From Sulfurivermis fontis (GTDB lineage Bacteria; Pseudomonadota; Gammaproteobacteria; Thiohalomonadales; Thiohalomonadaceae): 64,000 nt of DNA. Shown in pieces: positions 34,355 through 44,690 of the stretch. How positions within the stretch are numbered: position 1 is the stretch's first letter; each line of letters starts with the position of its first letter. The notes below the pieces were generated by a model. It had not been told where the DNA came from, searched no databases, and was given only the letters and a program-made list of their open reading frames with translations. The stretch spans positions 860,501 through 924,500 of the forward strand of contig NZ_AP018724.1 of NCBI RefSeq assembly GCF_004001245.1, read 5' to 3'. A program made the translations under genes and the position numbers.

Positions 34355-36124
34355 TCATTCAAGACGAATAGCGAACACCTCATCCAGCGAAGTCTTGCCG
34401 GCGCGCGCCAGGGCCAGGGCATTTTGCGTCAGAGTGGTCATACCCTCCTGTATCGCCATGTCCTTGATGGCCTGGGCGCAGGCATTGTTGTTGATCAATG
34501 TGCTGATCTGCGGTGTGATGGGCAGCAGTTCGGTAACGGCTACACGGCCGTGGTAACCGGTGTAGTTGCAGGCAGAACAGCCGACACCGCGGTGGAACAC
34601 CTCATCGGCTGCTACTTGCAGTACGTTGCGTACCTCTTCGTCGACAGGCTCTTCCTGCAGGCATTGCTGACAGTTCAGACGAATCAGGCGCTGGGCCATG
34701 ACACCAAGAAGGGTTGAACTGAGCAGATAGGGCTCGATACCCATATCGAGCAGGCGCGTGATGGTGCTGGCGGCATCATTGGTGTGCAGGGTACTTAACA
34801 CCAGATGACCGGTGAGTGCGGCTTTGTTCGCGATACGGGCCGTTTCCAGATCGCGGATTTCACCGATCATTATCACGTCCGGGTCGTGGCGCAGGATATG
34901 ACGCAGTGCTTCGGCAAATGTGTAGCCGGTGCCGGGATTGATCTGGATTTGCTCGACACCCTCCATGTCGTATTCAACCGGATCCTCAACGGTGATGATA
35001 TGAGGATCGCGGGTACGAATCTCATTGAGTACGGCATACAGGGTGGTGCTTTTGCCCGAGCCGGTAGGGCCTGTCACCAGCAGCATGCCGTAGCTGCGGC
35101 TCAGCATGCGACGGATCTGGTTCAGTTCCCAGTCACCCAATCCCAGTCCGTCCAACGGTTTGAGGCCGACCTGCTTGTCGAGGATACGGATAACCACGCT
35201 TTCACCGTTGACGGTCGGTATACAGGAAATGCGCAAATCGATACTGCTGCCGTTATGGGTAAGGCGGGCATGACCGTCCTGCGGCAACCTCCGTTCCGAG
35301 ATGTCCATGCGGCCGGTAATCTTGATGCGGCTGACCAGTGGCGCCAGCAGACTCTTGTTCAAGGAACGGGAAAAGCGCAATTTGCCATCGACACGATAGT
35401 AAATGTTTACCTGTTTACGTTCCGGTCGGATATTGATGTCCGAGGCACCGTGCAGGATACCCTGCATGATGATGGCGTTGACCAGGCGGACGATCGGTTT
35501 CTTCTGCGCTTCCTGCTCGATAAGATGAATGGCGATGTCATCGGTCTTGTCCGGCTCTGGCGTCATGTCGATGACGTCGGCCATGTCGGTTATTTCACGA
35601 TCTTCACGCCGACGGTACAGACGGTTCAGGGCCTCGCTGATGTCCTGCCCGGTGGCAACCACTGGTTCGATACTGTGGTTGGTGTTGAAACGCAGCACCT
35701 CCATGGCCTCCCAGTCCATGGGGTTCTCCATGGCGACCACGAGCTGGCTGCCATCCAGCATCAGCGGAAGGACGCTGTATTGCAAGGCGATATCCGGCGG
35801 GACCAGAGCGAGAATCTGCGGATCGATTTCGAAGTTTCCCAGCTTGATGAAGGGGATGCCCAGTTTGTGGGCCATAGCGGCATGGATGTGTTCCTTGGCT
35901 ACCAGACCCTGTTCGATGAGAATGTCGCCCAGTCGGCGTCCCGGGGTCTTGCGCTGTTGCGTTAGTGCTTTTTCCAGCGCTTCCTCCGCCAGATGGTGTG
36001 CATCGACCAGTATCTCGCCCAGATGCAGATCAGAAAGCGGGCGAGTATCGACAAAAACCTTCTTCAGGTCTTCGGCATTATCGATGACGTGTTGCTTCAT
36101 GTCGGCCCCCGGCCAGTAAGACAT
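34355..36124 (-). CDS. PilB/GspE/MshE-type secretion ATPase with MshEN domain
   Basis: A 589-residue ATPase (start 36124, alternative ATG 36100). The N-terminal 36-90 region carries two copies of the MshEN pattern (LGEILVDAHHL..L..ALTQQ and RLGDILIEQGLV), known in MshE to bind c-di-GMP. Then Walker A GPTGSGKSTT, Asp box, Walker B IMIGEIRDLETA and a zinc site with CxxC pairs (CQQC, CSAC). It would power pilus or type II secretion assembly, but no pilin or platform gene is adjacent; it follows the sucrose synthase gene by 53 bases. Confidence 0.92.
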   Translation of the reverse strand: MSYWPGADMKQHVIDNAEDLKKVFVDTRPLSDLHLGEILVDAHHLAEEALEKALTQQRKTPGRRLGDILIEQGLVAKEHIHAAMAHKLGIPFIKLGNFEIDPQILALVPPDIALQYSVLPLMLDGSQLVVAMENPMDWEAMEVLRFNTNHSIEPVVATGQDISEALNRLYRRREDREITDMADVIDMTPEPDKTDDIAIHLIEQEAQKKPIVRLVNAIIMQGILHGASDINIRPERKQVNIYYRVDGKLRFSRSLNKSLLAPLVSRIKITGRMDISERRLPQDGHARLTHNGSSIDLRISCIPTVNGESVVIRILDKQVGLKPLDGLGLGDWELNQIRRMLSRSYGMLLVTGPTGSGKSTTLYAVLNEIRTRDPHIITVEDPVEYDMEGVEQIQINPGTGYTFAEALRHILRHDPDVIMIGEIRDLETARIANKAALTGHLVLSTLHTNDAASTITRLLDMGIEPYLLSSTLLGVMAQRLIRLNCQQCLQEEPVDEEVRNVLQVAADEVFHRGVGCSACNYTGYHGRVAVTELLPITPQISTLINNNACAQAIKDMAIQEGMTTLTQNALALARAGKTSLDEVFAIRLE

Positions 36125-36177
36125 TACTCAATACATTACGTGCTGTCCGCGGCGGAGACAATGGGCGGTATGGGCAG

Positions 36178-38562
36178 TTAGGCCAGCCTGGCGGCAAGAG
36201 GCCGGAATTGCAGGCCGTAGAACATCTCCAGATAGCGTCGGGTTTCGGCGCGGTCGAGGTTGGTGACATATTTCCAGAAGCCGTAGATACAGGAAAGCGT
36301 CAGCATGCGCTCGGCATAGATATCCCAAGTATAGCGACTGCGCACCCGTTCGACTGCGGCATTGGAAATCCGCTCCCAATAGCCGGCATCGTCCTGACAG
36401 CGATGGAAGAATTCGGCAATGCGTTCTGCCGCCGCATTGCCGTGGGTAGGATCGATATGAAAACCAGAGTGGCCATCCTGAATGATCTCCAGGGGGCCGC
36501 CATAACAGGTGGCAAACGTAGGCAGGCCGGAAGCCATGGCCTCGATGACGGTCAGGCCAAAGGCTTCGAACAGGGCCGGCTGTACAAAAGCACCGCGGCG
36601 ATCGGCTATATAGCGATACAGCTCACCGGCCAGTGGTTTGTCGAGATGCCGGCCCAGCCAGCGAACCTGGCCATCCAGGCCATATTGCTCAAACAGGGTA
36701 TGCATGCGTTCTATCTGACGCTGTTCCTCTACATCGTCGGAGCGCGCGGGATCGGTATGCCCGGCTATCACCAGAAGATTAGCCGCCTCGCGCAAGGCAT
36801 TGTTGCCGCCATACCAATCCACCAGACCAGTGATGTTTTTGATATGGTCGAGTCTGGCCATGGTAAACAACAATGGCTTGTCGGTATGCTGTAGCTGCCC
36901 GCGTGCCGTGTCGTTCGGCGCACCGAATACCAGAGACTCGATCTCGGCATGAAGGCTGTGCAGACGTCGTTGTTGTTCGTGATAAGGGAAATAGACTGCT
37001 GCATCGGCACCGGGAGATACGATATTGAATTTCGGATCGAACACGTCGATGCCGTTCACCACGCGATATAGACCGGGCATGGTAAAAGTGCCATAGCTTT
37101 CGTACTGCCCTACACTGTCGCTGGTACCGGCAATTTCCTGATAGGTGCTGGTAATGATGAAGTCCGCTGCATTCATGGCGATGAGATCAGCCGTGAACTG
37201 ACAAGAAAAATGATATTGCGGCTCGTTGTCCTGCCAGTACAAATCAGAGTAGAGATACTTGGTTTTCTCGAGAGCATGTGCGATACCGCACTGCGTTACA
37301 TGCAGGCGCTGTGCAAGCAGTGTAGCGACTAGATTGCCATCGGAATAGTTGCCGATGATGAGGTCTGGGCGTGAGCCAAGCTCAGCGAGTATTATGTTTT
37401 CGGCCTCGTAGGCAAAGCGTTCAAGGTAGGGCCAGATCTCGAAGCGTGAGATCCAGTGTGGGACTACCTCACCCACCGCATTGCGGAACGGGATGCGTAT
37501 GATGCGTATACCTTCTGTCCCTATGACAGGTTCTACGGGAACATTGCAACTGGTTGCACCGGCCTCGGGAATTAGGCGGGTGATGATCAATATTTGTGGC
37601 TGAATATCGAGCCCCTGCTCATGGCACCGCCGCCGCATCTCACGCTCCAGGGCGCGTACCTGATCCAGAATGTAGACCACTTGGCCCCCTGTATCAGGCA
37701 ATCCGAGGACATTGCCCTGCCCGAAATATCCATGCGGTGACAGTACGACCAGATTGAAAATCATCGGCATGCGCCCGAGAAATCTTTCAATAGCTTCCGG
37801 CGCAGGGGCCTCGAGGATGTCAGCCAGCAAGTCGAAGGATACGCGGATCTGTGCTGCGGTACGTCCCCATCCTGGCTCGAAACCGAGCTGTTGCAAGGAA
37901 TGTCCGACTTGCTTCCATTCGGCAGTAGCGTCCTGGGTTGCTAGGAAATCGTCAGCCTGACGTAAGGCTATCCGCAACCCTGTGACATCACAAATACGAT
38001 CGTTGAGCATGAGTTGCTGGCCACGATATTGATGCACACTGAGAAAATCGAGCAGTTTTTTGTCACCCTTGCCAAGTTCCTGAAAAAGCTGACTGGACAG
38101 GCGACGATTGAGAAACTCCACGCCACGACCGATTGACCGAGATTCCTGCAATTTGGGGAATTCACGACTGAATGGGGCGAAATCAAGTTCGATTACGTAA
38201 TCGGAGTCGTGTTCAGTGCCGTTACGCAAGCGCTCCTTGAAGGAAAGGAAATCTGTTACGGTGACATTGTCGTACTGCATGGTTTCAGTATGAAAGCGCA
38301 GGTAACTCCAACGTGCAATGCGTGTGCGGACGGCAAGATATAGCCACGGTGCTGCGATGGCAGCCTCTTGGGTGACTGCGATAAGCCGGGCAAGTTCAGA
38401 GCGGGAAAGTTCAGTGTGCCCATGGGTGGCACAGAATGCTTCAAACTCATCGCGTAGCTCTGACCGTAGCAGAAAGGGACGTCCCAGCGCCATATAGTGA
38501 CGAAGCAGGGCATGTACTGCATCATGATGCAGGTCCAGATACTCATTCAATGAGTTGATCAT
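36178..38562 (-). CDS. Sucrose synthase
   Basis: A 794-residue GT4 glycosyltransferase, the usual length for bacterial sucrose synthases. The N-terminal regulatory region is followed by [50 protein letters not shown], and the C-terminal [25 protein letters not shown]. It interconverts sucrose plus UDP/ADP with NDP-glucose plus fructose. It lies 17 bases after the sucrose-phosphate synthase gene, so synthesis and cleavage enzymes are coexpressed. The gene is more AT-rich than recA or jet genes. Confidence 0.97.
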   Translation of the reverse strand: MINSLNEYLDLHHDAVHALLRHYMALGRPFLLRSELRDEFEAFCATHGHTELSRSELARLIAVTQEAAIAAPWLYLAVRTRIARWSYLRFHTETMQYDNVTVTDFLSFKERLRNGTEHDSDYVIELDFAPFSREFPKLQESRSIGRGVEFLNRRLSSQLFQELGKGDKKLLDFLSVHQYRGQQLMLNDRICDVTGLRIALRQADDFLATQDATAEWKQVGHSLQQLGFEPGWGRTAAQIRVSFDLLADILEAPAPEAIERFLGRMPMIFNLVVLSPHGYFGQGNVLGLPDTGGQVVYILDQVRALEREMRRRCHEQGLDIQPQILIITRLIPEAGATSCNVPVEPVIGTEGIRIIRIPFRNAVGEVVPHWISRFEIWPYLERFAYEAENIILAELGSRPDLIIGNYSDGNLVATLLAQRLHVTQCGIAHALEKTKYLYSDLYWQDNEPQYHFSCQFTADLIAMNAADFIITSTYQEIAGTSDSVGQYESYGTFTMPGLYRVVNGIDVFDPKFNIVSPGADAAVYFPYHEQQRRLHSLHAEIESLVFGAPNDTARGQLQHTDKPLLFTMARLDHIKNITGLVDWYGGNNALREAANLLVIAGHTDPARSDDVEEQRQIERMHTLFEQYGLDGQVRWLGRHLDKPLAGELYRYIADRRGAFVQPALFEAFGLTVIEAMASGLPTFATCYGGPLEIIQDGHSGFHIDPTHGNAAAERIAEFFHRCQDDAGYWERISNAAVERVRSRYTWDIYAERMLTLSCIYGFWKYVTNLDRAETRRYLEMFYGLQFRPLAARLA

Positions 38563-38579
38563 GATTTATCCTCTGCAGT

Positions 38580-40694
38580 CTATTTGGTTTGTTCGACGAG
38601 AAACGCATAATGCTCAAGTCCTTCGAGGATGCCTCTTGCATAATGGCCGTGGGCAAAGTAAATCTGAGGTTCGCCATGCAAATGCCGCAACTCGGGACTA
38701 TAGTTCCCTACTACGACGCCCAGGGTATCTCCACGCAGCATTTCGATGTCGTTGCCGGAGTCTCCTGCAACCAAGATACATCGCGGCGGCAAGCCCCATT
38801 TCGCTGCCAGATAGCGCACGGCTTGGCCTTTGGAGGCACGGATTGGTAGCAGGTCGAGATAGGCTTGATGTGAATACACGAGATTTGCCGTCAGATTGTG
38901 TTGGCGTAAATGCCTGACGATTTCCCTGATTGGCGGTGACTTGTCCGGATCGATGTAATAGCTCAATTTGTGACGACGCTGGTTTTCCTTCGGCTGCAGA
39001 CGCAACCCCGGGACTCCATCCAGTAGATCCTCGAGACGATCACGCTCCCAGCGATAATCGATATGACGCTGCCAGTCCGTATCACTGCGCAGTTGCTTGC
39101 CATAGTGGATTTCCGTTCCAACCGAGGTGATAAGTACGTCGGGGACAGGCACTGAATTTTCAGCGAGGATATTCAGTGCGCTGCTCAAATGGCGGCCAGT
39201 TGCTACACCGAAGCCAAGTGCAGTATCACTGTTAATCTTGCTCACCAGTTCCGCTAGTGCAGCATCATCTCCAAGCAGGGTGTTGTCGATGTCGCACACC
39301 ACCATGCGTTCGATGGTAGGCAGGCGGCTTTTCGCCGGCCGAATCATGCGGGCGCGCGATGATTGTCCTAGCAGACGCCGGACAGCCTTAAGGTAGCTGG
39401 TAACGTGTGATTGCCAGGAATAATGACGGTGGGCCCCTTTGATTCCATTGCTGGCCCAGGTGCGCCAACGCTGGCGGTCATTGAGGGCAGAAAGTATCAC
39501 TTCACCTAAGGCATCTGCGTCAAGTGGATCAATCAGCAAGCCATTCTTGCAGTGGTCTACGATATCGTGCGGGCCACCGTCCTCAGTGGCGATGATGGGC
39601 AAACCGCTGGCTGCTGCTTCAATCAAGGTAAGACCAAATGGTTCGGTGAGGGCCGGATTTACGAAAATGCCGTGACTGCGTGCGGCCAAGCGATATAGTT
39701 CAGGAATATCATTGGAGTGATGATCCTTGGGGTACGCAACATGCCCATAGAGATCATACTTGTCGATAAGCAGCAGCAGGTTTGTAAGTACCGTGCGCGG
39801 TCCTCTATCTAATTGAGTTATATCATCCCGATTACCAGCGATGATCACCAGATTGGCGCGTTGCCGTAATTCACTGTTTTCCCCATAAGCACGTAGCAGG
39901 GTATGTATGTTCTTACGTTCATCGGCACGTGATATGGCCAATACCATAGGTTTGGCGGTATCGCGCAGGAACCGGTTCAACTTATGGCGCAACGGTGTGT
40001 CGGCAATGGAACCGCGCGGTGGATGAAAGCGACTTAAGTCGGTGCCGGGTGGAATTACCTGCATGTTGCGTGGCTGGTAGTTGGCATACTGGCTGTATTG
40101 CTTCTCCACTTCCTGACGGGTACTGGCGATAACCAGGCTGGCGACGTCCATTGCAGCCTCTTCTGCTTCGATACGGCGCGTCATGTTGTACTGCGTCTCA
40201 ATCGTATGCGATGAAACGCCTTGGTCGAGTAGGCGGCGGCGCTTTTCACGGCCCAGAGAGTGCCCGGTATGCACCAGGGGAACGCCAAGCAGACTGGCAA
40301 GGCGCGCACCCACATATCCGGCATCGGCGTAGTGGCTGTGGATGATGTCGGGTACGCGACCGATGCTACGAATATGTTGCAAGGCCTGATCTGCCATTGA
40401 GTCGAGATAGGGCCACAGCACTTCCTTGCGTAGATAGCGGCGTGGACCGAACGGAAGGCGTACGATGTATGCCTTGGGTGTGAGTGCTTCGAGCGAGACG
40501 CTGTAATCTGATGCGACCTTCGGATCGATGATCTGACGGGTCAGCAGATCGACACGGGATACATCGGGATGCTCCGCCAGGGCGCGGGCCAGTTCGACGA
40601 CATACTTGGTCTGGCCGCCGGTGTCGGCATCGCGGCCAAGTTCTAGATTATGGCCGCGAATCAGGCCATGGACGCTGATCAGGATGATGTACAA
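38580..40694 (-). CDS. Sucrose-phosphate synthase fused to HAD phosphatase domain
   Basis: A 704-residue protein. The start is probably TTG at 40694, since a stop lies 21-24 bases upstream in frame and no ATG or GTG fits. Residues 1 to about 450 are the GT4 synthase (SVHGLIRG, GRDADTGGQTKYVVELARAL, EPFGLTLIEAAASGLP); from about 463 a sucrose-phosphatase-like HAD domain begins with VVCDIDNTLLGDD and contains GVATGR and VAGDSGNDIEML. It would make sucrose-6-phosphate and possibly dephosphorylate it in one chain. Whether the phosphatase half is active cannot be told. Confidence 0.95.
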   Translation of the reverse strand: MYIILISVHGLIRGHNLELGRDADTGGQTKYVVELARALAEHPDVSRVDLLTRQIIDPKVASDYSVSLEALTPKAYIVRLPFGPRRYLRKEVLWPYLDSMADQALQHIRSIGRVPDIIHSHYADAGYVGARLASLLGVPLVHTGHSLGREKRRRLLDQGVSSHTIETQYNMTRRIEAEEAAMDVASLVIASTRQEVEKQYSQYANYQPRNMQVIPPGTDLSRFHPPRGSIADTPLRHKLNRFLRDTAKPMVLAISRADERKNIHTLLRAYGENSELRQRANLVIIAGNRDDITQLDRGPRTVLTNLLLLIDKYDLYGHVAYPKDHHSNDIPELYRLAARSHGIFVNPALTEPFGLTLIEAAASGLPIIATEDGGPHDIVDHCKNGLLIDPLDADALGEVILSALNDRQRWRTWASNGIKGAHRHYSWQSHVTSYLKAVRRLLGQSSRARMIRPAKSRLPTIERMVVCDIDNTLLGDDAALAELVSKINSDTALGFGVATGRHLSSALNILAENSVPVPDVLITSVGTEIHYGKQLRSDTDWQRHIDYRWERDRLEDLLDGVPGLRLQPKENQRRHKLSYYIDPDKSPPIREIVRHLRQHNLTANLVYSHQAYLDLLPIRASKGQAVRYLAAKWGLPPRCILVAGDSGNDIEMLRGDTLGVVVGNYSPELRHLHGEPQIYFAHGHYARGILEGLEHYAFLVEQTK

Positions 40695-40715
40695 GCCAGT
40701 TTCGTTGGAAATAAT

Positions 40716-41627
40716 TCAGTCCTCCCAGTGATTGATGAACTCCTCGTAAAAAGTTCGATTGTTTACGATAGCGCCGCGCAGCGTACAGATAGCCGCGGCA
40801 AATTCTGCGGCATGTCTCAGGCTTCGTTGCAAGGTCCACTGTCGGGATAGTCCATATATCATGACTGCGCTGAATGCGTCTCCCGCCCCGACCGTATCGA
40901 CTATCCGCTCTGCCGGTTGGGCAGCGCACTCGTGAATTTCATTGCCACCGACCAGGATGGCTCCATCCGCGCCGCGGGTAACGAGAAGGTGTTTAATGTG
41001 ATGATCTGCAGCAAACTTCAATGGTGTGGATGTGATACTTGTTAAGTCCGGCGTTAGCGTATGAAGTTCGTCTTCATTGAGTTTTACCCATGCAGCTTCA
41101 TGGATTAGGCCATGCACTTCGTTTATCTGCCACCAGGGCGAGCGTAAATTGATGTCAATGAAGCATGGTCCGGTCAGTATGTCACGAAGAAAGTGTAGCG
41201 TGGTGCATGACATGGTGCTGCGTGCAGCCAGTGTGCCGTGATACAGGAGGCTGACAGGGCGGTTGCGCAGGGAATCCACTGCTGCGGTGTAATCTATGTA
41301 ATCGTAAGCTTGATCGGATGCAATATCGAAACTGTGCTGCCCATTATCGAGCTTGATGTTTACGCTGCCAGTGGGGTGTGCCAGATCACGTTGAATGAGG
41401 GAGGTTTCCATACCCCAACTGCGCATCAGATCAAGCGCGGTAGTGCCGGCATCGTCCTGTCCTACACGAGATAAGAGCAGTGGCTCAAGACCAAATCCAC
41501 GCAGATGCCATGCAACATTAAAAGGAGCGCCGCCTAGCATGCGGGTTCCGTCCGGGTAATTGTCATACAGTATCTCGCCGAAAATCAGCGGACAGAACTT
41601 GCCAGTGGCGTGATCTTGCTTGGCCAT
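40716..41627 (-). CDS. Fructokinase (PfkB family)
   Basis: A 303-residue PfkB sugar kinase, first gene of the sucrose operon. GGAPFNVAWHLRGFG is near residue 32, DINLRSPWW in the middle, and the anion-hole/catalytic motif DTVGAGDAFSA near the C-terminus. It phosphorylates fructose released by sucrose synthase, so the operon can both store and recycle sucrose. AGAGGA lies ahead of the start. An operator and promoter are found at 41723-41788. Confidence 0.95.
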   Translation of the reverse strand: MAKQDHATGKFCPLIFGEILYDNYPDGTRMLGGAPFNVAWHLRGFGLEPLLLSRVGQDDAGTTALDLMRSWGMETSLIQRDLAHPTGSVNIKLDNGQHSFDIASDQAYDYIDYTAAVDSLRNRPVSLLYHGTLAARSTMSCTTLHFLRDILTGPCFIDINLRSPWWQINEVHGLIHEAAWVKLNEDELHTLTPDLTSITSTPLKFAADHHIKHLLVTRGADGAILVGGNEIHECAAQPAERIVDTVGAGDAFSAVMIYGLSRQWTLQRSLRHAAEFAAAICTLRGAIVNNRTFYEEFINHWED

Positions 41628-41722
41628 GTTTCGAATCCTCTGCTTGATTCGTACAACAATGGCGACAGGCGACGGATGACCGTGGTATTGCCGCAGATAC
41701 AGTGCGTAAATGGATGGCGCTG

Positions 41723-41734
41723 GTAAGCGCTTAC
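41723..41734 (-). promoter_or_regulatory. LacI-family-type operator of the sucrose operon
   Basis: The perfect palindrome GTAAGCGCTTAC matches the general LacI/GalR operator form (TGTAAnCGnTTACA). It sits downstream of the predicted start point, a classical repressor position. No LacI-type gene is in the window. Confidence 0.6.
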
Positions 41735-41759
41735 AGCAGCAAGTATTGCAACTTTTTCA

Positions 41760-41788
41760 TTTATAACAAACTTGTGCTTTGATAGCAA
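41760..41788 (-). promoter_or_regulatory. Sigma-70-type promoter of the sucrose operon
   Basis: On the minus strand TTGCTA, 17-base spacer, TATAAA. Transcription would begin near 41752, about 125 bases before the fructokinase start. Confidence 0.6.
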
Positions 41789-41797
41789 AACTGCTGT

Positions 41798-42640
41798 TTA
41801 ACGATAGCCTGTCTTCAGCCGGTACACCACGCCGTAGGCCGTGCGTACCATCTCAAACATGTCGACATAGCTGGTGGGTGATTCCGACCCCCCGAGAAAG
41901 AGGTAGCCACGCGGATTCATACTTTGCGCGATACGCGTGAGTATGTCCTTCTTCAATTCAGATGAGAAATAGATCAGTACATTGCGACAAAATACGATGT
42001 CGAATTTTCCGAGCGCAGCATAGCTCTGCATCAGGTTCATTTCACGGAAACTTACCCGTCCACGAATCTCCGGCTTGACCTCCCAGCGCTCCCCTCTCTG
42101 GGTAAAAAAACGCTTGACGCGTTCTTCGGATATGCCACGGGTTATGGACATCTTGTCATACTGAGCGTTGCTGGCCTCCTTGAGTACGGAGGGTGAGATA
42201 TCGGTCGCCACGATCTGGATATTGGCAGTGAGTGTGCCTGGCTTGGCGGCCAGGTACTCCTGTATCACCATGCTGATTGAGTAGGGCTCCTGACCGGAGG
42301 AGCAGGCTGCAGACCAGATTCGCAACTGCCGGCTCTTCAGGCTGCTGTACTCCGGCAGAATGATATTGGTCAGGATATCGAACGGGTAACGATCACGAAA
42401 CCACATGGTTTCGTTGGTGGTCATGGCATCGACGATTCGTTCACGCAGCCTGGTATGATGCTTCTGTTTCAATTGCACCATCAACTCACTGAATGTCGTA
42501 ATGCCAAATTCACGCATCAGTCGCGTCAGGCGGCTGGTAACAAGGTAATGCTTGTTGTCACCCAGCATGATTCCACAGGCATCTTCGAGGAAACGTCGGA
42601 ATTCCTCGTACTCATTGGGGGCGATGTGAGTGGTTGTCAC
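41798..42640 (-). CDS. cheR: Chemotaxis protein methyltransferase CheR
   Basis: A 280-residue protein with the N-terminal four-helix CheR domain (EFRRFLEDACGIMLGDNKHYLV) and a SAM-binding methyltransferase domain (RIWSAACSSGQEPYSISMV, FCRNVLIYF). It methylates glutamates of chemoreceptors. It follows cheV by 92 bases on the minus strand. This cheV-cheR pair next to flgA is usual in polar-flagellated Gammaproteobacteria. Confidence 0.97.
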   Translation of the reverse strand: MTTTHIAPNEYEEFRRFLEDACGIMLGDNKHYLVTSRLTRLMREFGITTFSELMVQLKQKHHTRLRERIVDAMTTNETMWFRDRYPFDILTNIILPEYSSLKSRQLRIWSAACSSGQEPYSISMVIQEYLAAKPGTLTANIQIVATDISPSVLKEASNAQYDKMSITRGISEERVKRFFTQRGERWEVKPEIRGRVSFREMNLMQSYAALGKFDIVFCRNVLIYFSSELKKDILTRIAQSMNPRGYLFLGGSESPTSYVDMFEMVRTAYGVVYRLKTGYR

Positions 42641-42732
42641 GTATTAATCCTGGCTAAGTCAGTGCGGTATATCTGCCCACATGGCCGATAAAAGACGCAA
42701 TACAAGAAGCCATATGGTGTATGTCAGGCTGG

Positions 42733-43659
42733 TTACTGCACGGTTTTCAGTCGTTCAATGACCGCATTCGCCAGTTCATCGGGTTTGAACTTCGCGATGA
42801 ATTTGTCGGCACCAACTTTTTCAATCAGTGAGTTGTTGAATATGCCACTGAGGGATGTATGTAAGATGACATATAGATTCTTGAGGCGGTTATCGGAGCG
42901 GATCTGTGTGGTCAGCGTGTACCCATCCATTTCCGGCATTTCAACATCGGAAATGACCATGCTGATTTGTTCGGTCACAGGAGCACTACTTTCAGCCATG
43001 GTTCGGAGAGTATCCAATGCTTCGCGGCCATCCTTGACGAGAATGGTTTCCACTCCAAGCTGATCGAGTGTGCGCTTGATTTGGTTGCGAGCAACGCTGG
43101 AGTCGTCAGCTACCAAAATACGGTGTTTGTGCTCTCCCAGCGTATTGCGATTTTCCTCGATGATGCTGCTGGTAACCGTTTCGTCCACATGGATGACTTC
43201 GGCCAGGACTTTTTCCACGTCGATAATTTCAACCAGGTCATTGTCGACGCGGGTAACGGCGGTCATGTAGTTGTGGCCGCTGCCTTTCGGGGGCGGCAAA
43301 ATCTCTTCCCAGTTCATGTTGACGATGCGGTCGACGCCACTGACGAGAAAGCCCTGCACTGCACGGTTGTATTCGGTGATGATGATATAGGCCTGTGAAG
43401 TATCGGTGATGGGACGACGGCCGATTGCTTGGGCCAGATCCATGATCGTGATGGTCTTGCCGCGCAGGGTGGCTACACCACGTACCACCGGATGGGCATG
43501 GGGTACTTTGGTGAGGGGAGGGCACTGGATGACCTCCTGCACCTTGAACACATTGATACCGAAGCGTTGTTTGTCGCCAAGGCGAAACAACAGCAGTTCG
43601 AGCCGGTTGTGGCCAGCCAGCCGGGTGCGTTGGTTAACGCCGTCGAGTACGCCCGCCAT
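42733..43659 (-). CDS. cheV: Chemotaxis coupling protein CheV
   Basis: A 308-residue protein: N-terminal CheW-like domain (LELLLFRLGDKQRFGINVFKVQEV, VVRGVATLRGKTITIMDLAQAIG) and C-terminal receiver (ILVADDSSVARNQIKRTLDQLG, phospho-acceptor D in MVISDVEMPEMDG, K in FIAKF). It couples receptors to CheA and adapts through phosphorylation. A weak sigma-28-like site lies upstream. Confidence 0.96.
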   Translation of the reverse strand: MAGVLDGVNQRTRLAGHNRLELLLFRLGDKQRFGINVFKVQEVIQCPPLTKVPHAHPVVRGVATLRGKTITIMDLAQAIGRRPITDTSQAYIIITEYNRAVQGFLVSGVDRIVNMNWEEILPPPKGSGHNYMTAVTRVDNDLVEIIDVEKVLAEVIHVDETVTSSIIEENRNTLGEHKHRILVADDSSVARNQIKRTLDQLGVETILVKDGREALDTLRTMAESSAPVTEQISMVISDVEMPEMDGYTLTTQIRSDNRLKNLYVILHTSLSGIFNNSLIEKVGADKFIAKFKPDELANAVIERLKTVQ

Positions 43660-43703
43660 TTAGTGTTCTCTCCGCGTGGTCCTGCTGTTCAGGTAGATAA
43701 GCC

Positions 43704-43731
43704 TTATCGGCACGCTATTCCGACCACTTGA
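43704..43731 (-). promoter_or_regulatory. Possible sigma-28 promoter of cheV-cheR
   Basis: On the minus strand TCAAGTGG, 12-base spacer, GCCGATAA. The -10 element is a perfect FliA match; the -35 is 5 of 8 and the spacer one base long. The rest of the gap 43660-43859 shows no gene. Confidence 0.4.
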
Positions 43732-43859
43732 ACTGCTTCAGCATAGGCACGCAATTTGCTGTACCAAGTCTGAAGAGCCAATGCAGCACGTGCACTGTGT
43801 CACAAAATTTACTGCTTGTTACCAAGTATATACGCTAACTGATTAATTTTGGTAAGGAA

Positions 43860-44618
43860 ATGATTTCTGATACCGCGCCAGCGACTCACCGCCGCATTGC
43901 CCGGCAGACGCCAATATTCCGGCGTCTGATGCTGTTGCTGGGGTTTGGTCTGGTTTTGGGCTGGATGAACGGTGTGCGGGCGGAGACGCTGCAATCCTTG
44001 GTCGGCATCCAGCAGGCGGCCATCGCATATCTGGAAGAGCAGCACGCCGATAGCCCACGTCTGCCCCAAGTAACTGCCGGTGCACTCGATCCGCGCTTGC
44101 GTCTGGTTGCCTGTGAGGGGCCGCTGGAGGCTTTTACCCCGCCAGGGCAGCGGACTATGGGAGCCACTATTGTCGGTGTGCGCTGCAATACGCCCGTTTC
44201 CTGGACGGTCTACGTTCAAGCAACGGTAGCCCTGAACCGGCCGGTTCTGGTGGCGCGGCGGCCCTTGCCGCGTGGCACAGTCCTGACAGGTGCTGACGTG
44301 GCTGTGATCGAGCAAGATGTGGCTCGCCTGACTCTTGGCTATCTTGTTGATCTAAAAGATATTGATGGTATGATTCTACGGCGTTCGGTAACTGCCGGCA
44401 CGGTATTACACCCGGGGTTGGTACAGCACCCAGTCTCGATACGGCGCGGCGAACGGGTAACCATCCTGGGGCAGGCGGCTGGTATCGAGGTACGTATGGA
44501 GGGCCAGGCGTTGGCGGATGGGGCCAAGGGAGAAGTGATACGAGTGCGCAATCTCTCTTCGGGGCGGGATATCGAGGCTGTCGTGGTGGCACCGGGTTTA
44601 GTTCAGGTACGCCTGTAA
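43860..44618 (+). CDS. flgA: Flagellar P-ring assembly chaperone FlgA
   Basis: A 252-residue periplasmic protein. An N-terminal membrane/signal segment (LMLLLGFGLVLGWMNGVRA) is preceded by about 22 residues. The SAF-domain pattern is clear: LVARRPLPRGTVLTGADVAVIEQDVA and ILRRSVTAGTVLHPG. It helps FlgI form the P-ring. It is divergent from cheV and heads flgA-flgM-flgN. Confidence 0.95.
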   Translation: MISDTAPATHRRIARQTPIFRRLMLLLGFGLVLGWMNGVRAETLQSLVGIQQAAIAYLEEQHADSPRLPQVTAGALDPRLRLVACEGPLEAFTPPGQRTMGATIVGVRCNTPVSWTVYVQATVALNRPVLVARRPLPRGTVLTGADVAVIEQDVARLTLGYLVDLKDIDGMILRRSVTAGTVLHPGLVQHPVSIRRGERVTILGQAAGIEVRMEGQALADGAKGEVIRVRNLSSGRDIEAVVVAPGLVQVRL

Positions 44619-44637
44619 TTCAATTGCAGTTAAGGGC

Positions 44638-44664
44638 TAAAGTTTCTCCCCGTCCGGCCGATAC
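44638..44664 (+). promoter_or_regulatory. Sigma-28 (FliA) promoter of flgM-flgN
   Basis: TAAAGTTT-N11-GCCGATAC, a nearly perfect FliA promoter, 27 bases before the flgM start. Confidence 0.85.
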
Positions 44665-44690
44665 GGGATGTAGAGAAAAGGAGAGTGACC

